Shown: positions 32,000 to 39,648 of the stretch, piece after piece
Numbering within the stretch: position 1 is the stretch's first letter
Layout of the letters: each line of letters opens with the position of its first letter
NCBI GenBank assembly: GCA_964529445.1
Contig: CAZGWJ010000014.1
Span: 1-43,924, forward strand
DNA length: 43,924 nt
Direction: 5' to 3'
Source: CAZGWJ01 sp964529445
GTDB lineage: Bacteria > Oederibacteriota > Muellerivitia > Muellerivitales > Muellerivitaceae
The notes under the pieces: generated by a model
Databases searched by the model: none
Seen by the model: only the letters and a program-made list of their open reading frames with translations
What the model was told of the DNA's origin: nothing
Made by a program: the position numbers and the translations under genes

Positions 32000-32841
32000 T
32001 CCTCGCGATCGCATCCGGCAAGGGGGGGACCGGCAAGACCACGCTTTCCGTCAACCTCGCCCGGGTGGCAGGGCCCGGCGCGGCACTCCTCGACTGCGAC
32101 GTGGAGGAGCCCAATGCCCACCTGTTCCTGAAGGGTCCTACCGTCGCGTCGGAGGCGGTCCGGGTCCTCGTCCCGGAAGTGGACGGGGCGCTTTGCGACG
32201 GATGCGGGGAATGCGCACGGGTCTGCGAATTCAACGCCATTGCCATGGCCGGAAACAAGCCGATGATCTTCCCGGAACTCTGTCATTCCTGCGGGGGATG
32301 CGCGCGGATCTGTCCCCGTCATGCCATCCGAGAGGTCGAGAGGAAGGTCGGGGAGATCCAGACCCGGAACGAAGGGGGCATCGCCCTCGTCACGGGTCGG
32401 ATGGAAGTAGGCGTGGCCGCGGCGCCACCCGTCATCCGGGCCGTGAAGAAGCGGATCCCGAAGGAGGGACTGGCCATCCTGGACGCCCCCCCGGGCACTT
32501 CCTGCCCGGTCGTGACCACCCTGAAGGGATCGGATTTCGTCGTGCTGGTGACGGAACCCACGCCCTTCGGCCTCCACGACCTGACCCTGGCCGTGGACCT
32601 CGTGCGAGTGCTGAAGATCCCCTTCGGCGTGGTCGTCAACCGGATGGGCTCCGGCGACGACCGCGTACACCGGTACTGCGCGGAGCAGGGCATTCCCCTC
32701 CTCACCGAGATCCCCGACGATCGGCGCATCGCCGAGAGCTATTCGCGGGGGGAAATGCTGGTCGACGCCCTGCCGGAATACCGCACCATTCTCCGGGATC
32801 TCCTGTCGCGCATCCGACTCTTGTCCGAGGGTGACGAATGA
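31996..32841 (+). CDS. MinD/Mrp-type P-loop ATPase with 2x[4Fe-4S] insertion (1)
   Basis: 281 residues. The deviant Walker A is GKGGTGKTT (8-16). A ferredoxin insertion (about 60-115) has two CxxCxxCxxxC motifs: CDGCGECARVC and CHSCGGCARIC. The Walker B region is GLAILDAPPGTSCPVV. It should use ATP to load or transfer Fe-S or metal clusters, as for the ORP-complex ATPases. It starts in an ATGA with the membrane protein and ends in one with its paralog, so the pair probably forms a heterodimer. Confidence 0.92.
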   Translation: MILAIASGKGGTGKTTLSVNLARVAGPGAALLDCDVEEPNAHLFLKGPTVASEAVRVLVPEVDGALCDGCGECARVCEFNAIAMAGNKPMIFPELCHSCGGCARICPRHAIREVERKVGEIQTRNEGGIALVTGRMEVGVAAAPPVIRAVKKRIPKEGLAILDAPPGTSCPVVTTLKGSDFVVLVTEPTPFGLHDLTLAVDLVRVLKIPFGVVVNRMGSGDDRVHRYCAEQGIPLLTEIPDDRRIAESYSRGEMLVDALPEYRTILRDLLSRIRLLSEGDE

Positions 32842-33719
32842 AGGAACTCGTCGTCATCAGCGGCAAGGGCGGCACCGGAAAGACCAGCGTGACCGCCTCC
32901 CTGGCCGTGATGGCCGGAAGATCCGTGATCGCCGACTGCGACGTGGACGCCGCCGACCTGCACCTGGTCCTGAAGCCCGAAACCGTGATACGCCGGGATT
33001 TCTTCAGCGGCCGCGAGGCTGTCATCCGTCCCGCCGTCTGCACGGGATGCGGCGTCTGCCGGGAGGTCTGCCGCTTCGAGGCCGTCGATAAGGCAGGTGA
33101 TGTCTTCCGGATCGACCGCGCCTCCTGCGAGGGTTGCGGCGTCTGCGTGTGGAACTGCCCGGAAAAAGCCATCGACTTCAACGAGCGCCTTTGCGGTGAA
33201 TGGGTCGTCTCGAAGACCGATTGCGGGCCGATGGTCCACGCCCGTCTGGGCACGGCGGCCGAGAACTCCGGCAAGCTGGTCGCGACCGTACGGCGGGAGG
33301 CCCGCCGGATCGCCGAGCGGGAGAACATCCCCCTCGTCCTGGTGGACGGTCCTCCCGGCATCGGATGTCCCGTGATCGCCACCGTGACGGGGGCCTCCCA
33401 CGTGCTGGTGGTGACGGAACCCACGGTCGCGGGCGAGCATGACCTGGAGCGGGTCCTGGCTCTGGCCCGACATTTCGGCGTCCCGGCCTCCATCGCGGTG
33501 AACAAATGGGACCTGAACCCGGGCATGACCGAACGCATCGAGGAGGAGGCGCGGCGGCTGGGCGCTCTTCCCATCGGCCGCATCCGCTACGACCCGGGCG
33601 TGACCCGGGCCCAGGTCCAAGGGATTGCCGTTGTGGCCACCGACGCCGCCTGCGCGCCGGACCTGCGCGTGCTCCGGGAAAGGATCGCGGCGGAGACGGG
33701 GCTGGTTCCGTTAAAATGA
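32838..33719 (+). CDS. MinD/Mrp-type P-loop ATPase with 2x[4Fe-4S] insertion (2)
   Basis: 293 residues, paralog of the previous gene. Walker A GKGGTGKTS (9-17). The insertion (about 62-110) holds CTGCGVCREVC and CEGCGVCVWNC. A following Cys in TDCGPMVHARLG and the switch-region VDGPPGIGCPV are also typical. The two proteins are expected to work together on Fe-S or Mo-Cu-S assembly in the cytoplasm. The stop is 19 bp before the second NifX-like start. Confidence 0.92.
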   Translation: MKELVVISGKGGTGKTSVTASLAVMAGRSVIADCDVDAADLHLVLKPETVIRRDFFSGREAVIRPAVCTGCGVCREVCRFEAVDKAGDVFRIDRASCEGCGVCVWNCPEKAIDFNERLCGEWVVSKTDCGPMVHARLGTAAENSGKLVATVRREARRIAERENIPLVLVDGPPGIGCPVIATVTGASHVLVVTEPTVAGEHDLERVLALARHFGVPASIAVNKWDLNPGMTERIEEEARRLGALPIGRIRYDPGVTRAQVQGIAVVATDAACAPDLRVLRERIAAETGLVPLK

Positions 33720-33738
33720 AATTCGCAAGGAGTCCATC

Positions 33739-34077
33739 ATGAAGATCGCCGTTCCCACGGCCGAAGGCCGGCTTTGCATGCATTTCGGCCATTGCGAGAA
33801 GTTCGCGCTCATCGAGGCGGATCCCTCGAAAAAAGCGATCCTGGGTCGCGAAAACGCCGTGCCTCCCCCGCACGAACCGGGAGTCCTGCCCGCCTGGATC
33901 GCCCAGCAGGGCGTCCAACTGGTGATCGCGGGAGGGATGGGCCAGCGCGCCGTCCAACTTCTCCGGTCCCAGGGCGTCGAGGTCATCGTGGGCGCGCCGG
34001 CGGAATCGCCCGAGAAACTGGTCCAATGCTACCTGGACGGGACCCTGACCACGGGATCGAACGCCTGTGACCACTGA
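33739..34077 (+). CDS. NifX/NafY-like protein, second copy
   Basis: 112 residues. MKIAVPTAEGRLCMHFGHCEKFALIE is the classical NifX/ORP N-terminus with a Cys and His-containing loop (CMHFGHCEKF), possibly binding metal. GGMGQRAVQLLRSQGVEVIVG follows. Its C-terminus ends CDH. The start ATG 33739 has AAGGAG upstream. It overlaps the next gene by 11 bases. The two NifX-like proteins flanking the MinD pair are arranged as in orange-protein complexes. Confidence 0.9.
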   Translation: MKIAVPTAEGRLCMHFGHCEKFALIEADPSKKAILGRENAVPPPHEPGVLPAWIAQQGVQLVIAGGMGQRAVQLLRSQGVEVIVGAPAESPEKLVQCYLDGTLTTGSNACDH

Positions 34078-34441
34078 GGATTCCCTGCGGTTCCCGAAAG
34101 ACTGGGAACGCGGCGTGGGTCCCCTGGAAGGAGCCACGCACCACGCCTGCGTGACCGGCCCCTGCGGGGACACCATGGAGGTCTGGCTCCGGACCGGGGG
34201 CACCCTCGTGGAAAAGGCCGCCATCTACACGGACGGCTGCGACACCTCCCTCCTGTGCGCCCTGACCGCCTGCTTCTGGGCCGAGGGAAAAACGCTGGAG
34301 GAGGTGGGACGGGCGCGGTCCTCGGACCTCCTGGACCGTTTGAAGGGGCTTCCGGAGGGTTCCCGTCATTGCGCCGTCCTGGCCGCCTGGACCCTGAGGG
34401 AAGCCGCCACGGGGATCCGCGAGACCCCGCCCGTGGAATAG
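34067..34441 (+). CDS. IscU/NifU-N-like Fe-S scaffold protein
   Basis: 124 residues. The three scaffold cysteines of IscU are kept: GPCGDTMEVWL (with the conserved Asp after Gly), YTDGCDTSLLCAL and SRHCAVLAAW. The fold should hold a nascent Fe-S cluster. It lacks the chaperone LPPVK loop. The start is probably GTG 34067, without a clear ribosome site, in an 11-base overlap with the NifX-like gene. It is a fitting partner for the MinD ATPases. Confidence 0.82.
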   Translation: MTTEDSLRFPKDWERGVGPLEGATHHACVTGPCGDTMEVWLRTGGTLVEKAAIYTDGCDTSLLCALTACFWAEGKTLEEVGRARSSDLLDRLKGLPEGSRHCAVLAAWTLREAATGIRETPPVE

Positions 34442-34471
34442 AAAGACATCCGCCGATCGGAGGAACAACCG

Positions 34472-35293
34472 TTGCGATTGACCATCCTTTCGGACAACCG
34501 GGCCGGCACACCCCCCCTCCCCACGGAGCACGGGTTCTCGGCCTTCCTCGAATGCGACGGCACGTGCGTTCTCTTCGACACCGGTTCCGGCACCCTATTC
34601 GCCGAGAACGCGGTGAAGCTCGGCATCCACTGGTGGGAAGCCGATGCCGTCGTGTTGAGCCACGGGCATTACGACCACACGGGCGGCATCGTCCACGCGC
34701 TGGGCGGCACCACGCGGGCCAAGTGGTACCTGCACCCCTCGGCCCTCCTTCCCCGATACCGCCGCCGGGACCCGGATCCCCCGAAATCGATCGGCATCCC
34801 GCCCGCCTGCCGCGAGGCCCTCGAAAACGTCCCGGACCGCATCGTGCGCGTCACGCGGACCCTGAGGATCAGCGACCGCATCGGCATCACGGGACCCGTG
34901 CCCCGGCTCGATCCCCAGGAAGGTGTGGGGGGCGATTTCTTCCTCGACGAGGCCTGTTCCCTTCCCGATCCGCTCGAGGACGACCAGGCGCTTTGGATCC
35001 GCGTCGAGGGCGGCGTGGTCGTCCTCATGGGATGCACCCACGCCGGGGTGGGCAATACGCTGGACCACATCGCCACGCTTTGCGGCGAGCGCATCCTGGC
35101 CGCGGTGGGGGGGTTCCATCTCCAGGGGAGCGGAGCCCCACGGCTTTCGCGGGCCGTGGACGCCTTCCGCCGCCACGGAGTGAGGCATATCCGACCCGCG
35201 CATTGCACGGGTGACGCGGCCATCACGGTGCTGTCCCGAAATTTCCCCGACGCGGTCGAGCCCTGTCATGCCGGTGCGTCATACGAATTCTGA
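34472..35293 (+). CDS. Metallo-beta-lactamase-fold hydrolase
   Basis: 273 residues. The metal motif HGHYDH is at 64-69 (His64, His66, Asp68, His69), with further ligands in GCTHAG and PAHCTG. The insert RYRRRDPDPPKSIGIP and the substrate loop resemble the 7,8-dihydropterin-6-methyl... synthase-like subgroup, which is common beside orange-protein genes. The start is TTG 34472 with GGAGG eight bases upstream. Its substrate is unknown. Confidence 0.85.
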   Translation: MRLTILSDNRAGTPPLPTEHGFSAFLECDGTCVLFDTGSGTLFAENAVKLGIHWWEADAVVLSHGHYDHTGGIVHALGGTTRAKWYLHPSALLPRYRRRDPDPPKSIGIPPACREALENVPDRIVRVTRTLRISDRIGITGPVPRLDPQEGVGGDFFLDEACSLPDPLEDDQALWIRVEGGVVVLMGCTHAGVGNTLDHIATLCGERILAAVGGFHLQGSGAPRLSRAVDAFRRHGVRHIRPAHCTGDAAITVLSRNFPDAVEPCHAGASYEF

Positions 35294-35302
35294 TCCCGTT
35301 CA

Positions 35303-35375
35303 CCACGAAGACATCCGCCCCCGGCAAGATCTCGCCATCGGGGGATTTCGATGGCGGACGAAGGCACCAAGAACG
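35303..35375. repeat. CACGAAG-type phrases before the methyltransferase gene
   Basis: CACCACGAAGACATCCGCC (35301-35319) and GACGAAGGCACCAAGAACG (35358-35376) belong to the same phrase family as 6268-6357 and are in the same orientation here. The second could be read as the start of a coding frame, but its ribosome site is poor. Confidence 0.4.
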
Positions 35376-35404
35376 ACCTTCCTTTGCCAAAGGAGAACAA
35401 CAAC

Positions 35405-35980
35405 ATGGATTTCCAGAAAATCGGGATCCTCGAGCGCATCCTGGAGGCGTTCTTCTGGAACTTCCTGCGCGCGCCCTACAACCGGGCCTTTGCCCTTTCC
35501 CTGGGATTGAGGGGCGACGAACGGGTCCTGGAATTCGGGTCTGGATCGGGAGCGATTTCCCGGCACCTCATGCCCCTTCTTTCCGGGGGTGGAACCCTGG
35601 TCTGCGTGGACACGTCGGAAGGTCTGATGGGCATCGCCCGCCGCCGTCTGAAGGGTTTCACGAACGTCGAATTCCACCCGACGGACCTGCGGGATGCGCG
35701 CCTTCCCGGCGGGTCCTTCGACGCCGCGGTCGTGCATTTCGTCTTGCATGACGTCCCGGAGGAGGACCGTTCCCCGCTCGTTGCGGAAATGACCCGTCTT
35801 CTGAAACCCGGGGGCCGCCTCGTCCTGCGCGAACCTTCCCGGGCCGGCCACGGGATGCCACCCAGGGACATTCGCCGTCACGCCGAGGCGGCCGGCCTGC
35901 GGGAAACCGCCTTCCATGAAGGGCGACGGATGGGCTCCAAGCCCTATACGCATTTCGTTTTTGGAAAGGACGTTTCTTGA
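35405..35980 (+). CDS. Class I SAM-dependent methyltransferase
   Basis: 191 residues. Motif I is VLEFGSGSGAISRHL (41-55) and the acidic end of strand 2 is VCVDTSEGLM. The post-motif region HDVPEEDRSPLVAEMTRLLKPGGRLVLREP matches type 11/25 methyltransferases. The start ATG 35405 has AAAGGAG upstream. Such methyltransferases often end orange-protein clusters; the substrate is unknown. The stop overlaps the TTG start of the peptidase. Confidence 0.85.
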   Translation: MDFQKIGILERILEAFFWNFLRAPYNRAFALSLGLRGDERVLEFGSGSGAISRHLMPLLSGGGTLVCVDTSEGLMGIARRRLKGFTNVEFHPTDLRDARLPGGSFDAAVVHFVLHDVPEEDRSPLVAEMTRLLKPGGRLVLREPSRAGHGMPPRDIRRHAEAAGLRETAFHEGRRMGSKPYTHFVFGKDVS

Positions 35981-36954
35981 ACTTCCGCCTCCCGCCATCG
36001 CCCCACGCGAACCTCGCGGCCGGTTTCGCCGCGGGCGTTCTCCTGACGACGCTCGTTTTCCTGTCGATTCCCTCCCCGCGCGGTACCGCGACCCCGCCTC
36101 CGTCGGAACCCGCGACGACGGCCGCCGAGGTCATCGAGGAACACCCGGCCTCGGAAGCGGAGAATCCTTTCCGGGAGCGGCGGCCCATCGAAGCGACCCG
36201 CTTCCGCGCCAAGGCCGTCACGCTGACCAAGCATCCGGTCCAGCTGGGCGAGAACTATTGGACCATCGCCAAGCGCTACAACATCTCGGTTCGGACGCTC
36301 CTGGGGGCCAACCCGGATATGCCCTTCACCGCCTTCATGGGCCAGACCCTTTTCGTCCCTTCCGCCAACGGGACCCTTCACATGGTCGACCGCGGGGAGG
36401 ACCTGGCGTCCATCGCCGAGCTCTACGAGGTCGATGAGGCGACGCTCCGTTCGGTGAACGGCGTCTCCTGGTGGCGTCCCCTGAAAGCCGGGGACTGTCT
36501 CTTCATCCCCGACGCCAAACCCATCCAGATGAACAGCGATTGGAAGGAGTACTACGAGAAACGCGGGTTCTTCGGCGCCCCCTTCTCGGGCTGGGGTCGG
36601 GGATGGACGTCCCGCTACGGCCTTCGCAAGGATCCCTTCACGGGCGAGGACGCCCATCACGGCGGGATGGACTTCAAGGCCCCCTACGGCACCGACGTCT
36701 TCGCATCCGCCGCGGGCAAGGTGACCTTCGTGGGCGTCAACGGCGGTTACGGCAACCTGATCGTGATCCGCCACAACGCTACCTACACCACCTATTACGG
36801 GCATCTATCCAAGATGTTCGTGACCGAGGGCCAGAGCGTCCGGAAGGGCCAGCGGATCGGAAAGGTGGGTTCCACGGGCCGCAGTACCGGCCCCCACCTG
36901 CATTTCGAGATCCGCAGGAACGGCAAGAGGATCGACCCCCTGCCGCTGATATAA
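35977..36954 (+). CDS. LysM-containing M23 family peptidoglycan peptidase
   Basis: 325 residues. An N-terminal membrane anchor or signal (LAAGFAAGVLLTTLVFLSI) and Pro-rich linker precede two LysM-type domains (about 85-130 and 130-178, YWTIAKRYNISVRTLLGANP and LASIAELYEVDEATLRSVNG). The lysostaphin-type domain has the zinc motifs HHGGMDF and GPHLHFEIR. It acts in cell-wall turnover in the periplasm. Start TTG 35977 has AAAGGA upstream and overlaps the methyltransferase stop. Confidence 0.92.
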   Translation: MNFRLPPSPHANLAAGFAAGVLLTTLVFLSIPSPRGTATPPPSEPATTAAEVIEEHPASEAENPFRERRPIEATRFRAKAVTLTKHPVQLGENYWTIAKRYNISVRTLLGANPDMPFTAFMGQTLFVPSANGTLHMVDRGEDLASIAELYEVDEATLRSVNGVSWWRPLKAGDCLFIPDAKPIQMNSDWKEYYEKRGFFGAPFSGWGRGWTSRYGLRKDPFTGEDAHHGGMDFKAPYGTDVFASAAGKVTFVGVNGGYGNLIVIRHNATYTTYYGHLSKMFVTEGQSVRKGQRIGKVGSTGRSTGPHLHFEIRRNGKRIDPLPLI

Positions 36955-37061
36955 GATTCCCTTCATCCCCCCTTGTAATCCTCGGGCCGACCGGACAAGA
37001 CTGTCCGCCTGCCGTACCCGGTCCCCAGGACCGGCATCCTGCCACATAAGGAGATGAAAGA

Positions 37062-37769
37062 ATGGAAGCCAACGCTCAAGCCGTCGCCATGCCGCGCATC
37101 GGGGAGAAGGCCCCCTCGTTCAAGGCCGTCACCACCCAGGGGGAACTCAACTTCCCCGATCAGTACGCGGGGAGCTGGGTCATCCTCTTCAGCCACCCGG
37201 CCGATTTCACGCCCGTCTGCACCTCGGAATTCATGACCTTCGCCTCGATGGCGCCCCAGTTCGAGGAGTTGAACTGCAAGCTGGTGGGCCTCTCCGTGGA
37301 CGGGCTCTACAGCCACATCGCGTGGCTGCGCACCATCAAGGAGAAGATCGAATACAAGGGCATGAAGGACGTCGAGGTGAAATTCCCCCTCATCGAGGAC
37401 ATCACCATGGAGGTCGCCCACAAGTACGGCATGATGCAGCCGGGGGAGAGCAACACGAAGGCCGTCCGGGCCGTCTTCGTGATCGACCCCAAGGGGATCA
37501 TCCGCACCATCCTTTATTACCCGCTCAGCATGGGGCGCAACTTCGACGAGATCCTACGCATTATTCAGGCCTTGAAGGCGGCCGATGCCTTCTCGATCGC
37601 CACCCCGGCCGACTGGCGCCCCGGGGACGACGTTATCGTCCCGACCGCCGGTTCCTGCGGCGTCGCCAAGGAGCGCATGGAGAGCAAGGATTTGAAATGC
37701 TACGACTGGTTTTTCTGCACCAAGCCGATCCCCAAGGACCAGGTCCTGGCCGCCGTGAAGAAGAAGTAA
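37062..37769 (+). CDS. Peroxiredoxin (Prx6/archaeal type)
   Basis: 235 residues. The peroxidatic Cys53 is in HPADFTPVCTSEF. C-terminal Cys residues (SCGVAKERMES, KCYDWFFC) match the archaeal-type 2-Cys Prx6 proteins that resolve with C-terminal thiols. The long C-terminal arm also fits. It removes peroxide in the cytoplasm. The start ATG 37062 follows AAGGAG at a normal distance. It is monocistronic, with a strong terminator downstream. Confidence 0.93.
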   Translation: MEANAQAVAMPRIGEKAPSFKAVTTQGELNFPDQYAGSWVILFSHPADFTPVCTSEFMTFASMAPQFEELNCKLVGLSVDGLYSHIAWLRTIKEKIEYKGMKDVEVKFPLIEDITMEVAHKYGMMQPGESNTKAVRAVFVIDPKGIIRTILYYPLSMGRNFDEILRIIQALKAADAFSIATPADWRPGDDVIVPTAGSCGVAKERMESKDLKCYDWFFCTKPIPKDQVLAAVKKK

Positions 37770-37787
37770 CCTCTTCTCCTGGTTTCA

Positions 37788-37820
37788 GGCGGCGCTCCCG
37801 ATTGGGGCGCCGCCTTTTTT
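37788..37820 (+). terminator. Strong rho-independent terminator after the peroxiredoxin gene
   Basis: GGCGGCGCTCC (37788-37798) pairs with GGGGCGCCGCC (37804-37814) in an 11-bp stem with one G-T pair and a 5-base loop. Six T's follow. It separates the peroxiredoxin from the nikR gene. Confidence 0.92.
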
Positions 37821-37847
37821 ATTGCCTTCCCTTCATTCTCCGGCGGA

Positions 37848-37853
37848 TATAAT
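37848..37853 (+). promoter_or_regulatory. Possible -10 of nikR
   Basis: TATAAT lies 30 bp before the nikR start. The best -35 is TTGCCT (37822-37827) at 20 bp, longer than ideal. No NikR-like dyad overlaps it, so nikR does not look strongly self-regulated. Confidence 0.4.
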
Positions 37854-37882
37854 CCCCATGTTACGAATCCCCGGAGGGCCTT

Positions 37883-38347
37883 GTGTCACGCATCGTGAGA
37901 AGCAGTTTCGCCATGGAAGAGGACCTCACCCGCCAGATGGAAGCCCTGGTGAAGAAAAGCCGTTACACGAACCGGTCGGAATTCATCCGCGACCTGGTGC
38001 GCGAAAAAATCGCCCAGAAGGCGTGGGAAGGTCAGGGCGACGCCCTCGGCACCATCACCCTCGTCTATGACCACGAGAAGCGTGAACTCTCCCACAAGAT
38101 CACCCATCTTCAGCACCACCACGTGGGCGAAGTCCTGGCCGCCACCCATGTGCATTTGGACGAGCACCTCTGCGCCGAGATGATCCTGGTGAAGGGCCGC
38201 GCCTCATCGATCCAAGCCCTCGCCGACGCCTTGAAGAGCCAGAAGGGCGTCTACCACGCCTCCCTTTCGCTCTCGGGCCTTGCCCCGATCAAGGTCCCCC
38301 GGATCACCCACCGCCATCCCGGACACCCTCACCCACACACGCACTAG
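37883..38347 (+). CDS. nikR: Nickel-responsive transcriptional regulator NikR
   Basis: 154 residues. The N-terminal ribbon-helix-helix (RIVRSSFAMEEDLTRQMEALVKKSRYTNRSEFIRDLVRE) binds DNA. The C-terminal ACT-like domain carries all four high-affinity nickel ligands (His78, His89, His91, Cys97, corresponding to E. coli His76, His87, His89, Cys95). A His-rich tail (ITHRHPGHPHPHTH) is an extra nickel-binding extension. Start GTG 37883 has GGAGG upstream. Downstream nickel transport genes and an operator-like dyad at 38748-38776 fit a nickel-dependent repressor role. Confidence 0.95.
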   Translation: MSRIVRSSFAMEEDLTRQMEALVKKSRYTNRSEFIRDLVREKIAQKAWEGQGDALGTITLVYDHEKRELSHKITHLQHHHVGEVLAATHVHLDEHLCAEMILVKGRASSIQALADALKSQKGVYHASLSLSGLAPIKVPRITHRHPGHPHPHTH

Positions 38348-38385
38348 CGCCTTCGGTGAAAGGCACCCCGAAGGCGAATGAGAAA

Positions 38386-38633
38386 TCAGGAATTTGGAAT
38401 CACTGCTGTCCAAGACGTCCGCCCTTCACGGGTCCGAGCCGTCAAACCCTTGTTTTGGACAGGCTCGAACACACAACCACGAAAAAGCCCCCTCTCCCCT
38501 TCCCCCTCTCCCGCAAGCGGGAGAGGGCAATCATTCGAGCGTGAATTTCGCGACGAATGATGGGTGAGGGGACGCCTTGAGATGCCCTTCGGTTGAATGG
38601 TCTTGGACAGGTGTGATTTGGAATTAGAAATTG
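38386..38633. mobile_element. MITE-like or REP-like element with imperfect inverted ends
   Basis: ATCACTGCTGTCCAAGAC (38399-38416) is mirrored by GTCTTGGACAGGTGTGAT (38600-38617), with 11 identical inner bases. Central CCCTCTCCCGC/GCGGGAGAGGG (38504-38514, 38517-38527) is a perfect 11-bp hairpin of a type widespread in proteobacterial genomes. No transposase is present and no target duplication is clear. Confidence 0.4.
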
Positions 38634-38729
38634 TAGGCGCCAATCGATTCCCCATGTATTCCCAACCGTAAACCGTGACTTGTGTGAGATCCCTTCGACC
38701 ACACGGCCCTTCCCGGCTGAAATATCGCC

Positions 38730-38776
38730 TTGTTGGGGGGGGCGAATGGTATTATAATTAAAACATTCGTAATACC
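38730..38776 (+). promoter_or_regulatory. Promoter and candidate NikR operator of the nickel transport operon
   Basis: TTGTTG (38730-38735) and TATAAT (38753-38758) are 17 bp apart. The 7-bp dyad GGTATTA (38748-38754) and TAATACC (38770-38776) with a 15-bp gap overlaps the -10. This matches the arrangement of NikR sites (E. coli GTATGA-N16-TCATAC), so nickel-bound NikR should block transcription. The regulator gene lies just upstream. Confidence 0.75.
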
Positions 38777-38801
38777 ACTTGAAAGGATGCTTTTCACCGG
38801 C

Positions 38802-39647
38802 ATGAAACATTCACTTCCTCTCCTGTTGTCACTCCTGCTGTTTTCCCTTTCACCCCTTCCGGTGATCGGGGGATCCTACGACACCGAGTTCGCCAAGCTC
38901 AACACCTCCGACGCGGGGGTCGTGGACGTCGGGGCCATGGAGATCTCGCTCGGTTGGGACTTCCTGAGTACCCGCAAGGCCTTCGATCCGGAAGGCGATC
39001 CCATCGGGACCGGGCTCGCCAGGGAGCACGGTCTTTCCTTCGGCTTGACCGCAGGTCTCCTGGAGGATTTCGACCTGACAGCAGGCTTCGGATTCGCGTA
39101 TTCGGAAGTCGAGGACGCCCAGCCCCGCGTGGGCAAAGGATTCTCGGACCTGGAACTGGTCGGCCGCTGGCGTCCGGCCCAGGGGGACGCCTGGGCCCTT
39201 GCCCTTCTCCCCTCGCTCGTCCTCCCCGTCGGCGTCAACCCCTCGGACAACAACGCGGGTGTCACCCAGGATTACACCTCCCTCGGCCTCTCCATGCTTT
39301 ATCAGAGGGACCTGGGCCGTTTCCCCCTCAACCTGGAGGCCGGCTACGCGATCGGCACGGGAGACGGTGCGACAGGGTACGACGGCACCCTGGCGCTGAA
39401 TGCGGCGCTCGGCTGGCACCTGGCCCCTTCGTTTCTGCCGATCGTCGAGGCCAATTACTCGCGCGAGTTCTACGAGGAAGGTGTCGGCCATGCGCTGGCC
39501 CTCACGGTGGGGCTCCTCCTTCCCACGGAGAACGCCGGACGGTTCCAGTTGGGCGTCAGCCCCGTCCTCATGGGCGAGAACAGCGGCGGCGGGACTTCCC
39601 TGGGCCTGTCCTGGGTCTATGGATTCTCGATCGAGAAGGGGAAATAG
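38802..39647 (+). CDS. Outer-membrane beta-barrel protein, first gene of the nickel operon
   Basis: 281 residues with a signal peptide (LPLLLSLLLFSLSPLPVIGG). Strand-rich body with SFGLTAGLLEDFDLTAGFGFAYSEV, LELVGRWRPAQGDAW and a terminal SLGLSWVYGFSIEKGK. It looks like a 10-14-stranded barrel of the Phenol_MetA_deg/transporter type, not a TonB receptor. Being first behind the NikR operator and one base before cbiM/nikM, it is a candidate nickel pore. The start at 38802 gives the best signal peptide; an ATG at 38787 is also possible. Confidence 0.75.
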   Translation: MKHSLPLLLSLLLFSLSPLPVIGGSYDTEFAKLNTSDAGVVDVGAMEISLGWDFLSTRKAFDPEGDPIGTGLAREHGLSFGLTAGLLEDFDLTAGFGFAYSEVEDAQPRVGKGFSDLELVGRWRPAQGDAWALALLPSLVLPVGVNPSDNNAGVTQDYTSLGLSMLYQRDLGRFPLNLEAGYAIGTGDGATGYDGTLALNAALGWHLAPSFLPIVEANYSREFYEEGVGHALALTVGLLLPTENAGRFQLGVSPVLMGENSGGGTSLGLSWVYGFSIEKGK

Positions 39648-39648
39648 C

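Larger units (their letters stand above)
38348..38801. other. 454-bp intergenic region with repeats and the nickel operon control region
   Basis: It contains no gene. From left: an inverted-repeat element (38386-38633) with a central hairpin at 38504-38527 and an 8-bp dyad ATCATTCG/CGAATGAT (38530-38556), then about 100 bp with nothing I can name. The promoter and NikR-type operator lie at 38730-38776. Confidence 0.6.

Noticed and set aside
30155..34077. Nitrogen-fixation cluster
   Set aside because: The NifX-like and IscU-like proteins lack nifHDK, nifB or nifE/N neighbours; the context is that of orange-protein-type genes.
38504..38527. Perfect hairpin after nikR as an intrinsic terminator
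   Set aside because: No T-run follows on either strand and it lies about 160 bp beyond the stop; it matches a widespread repeat hairpin.
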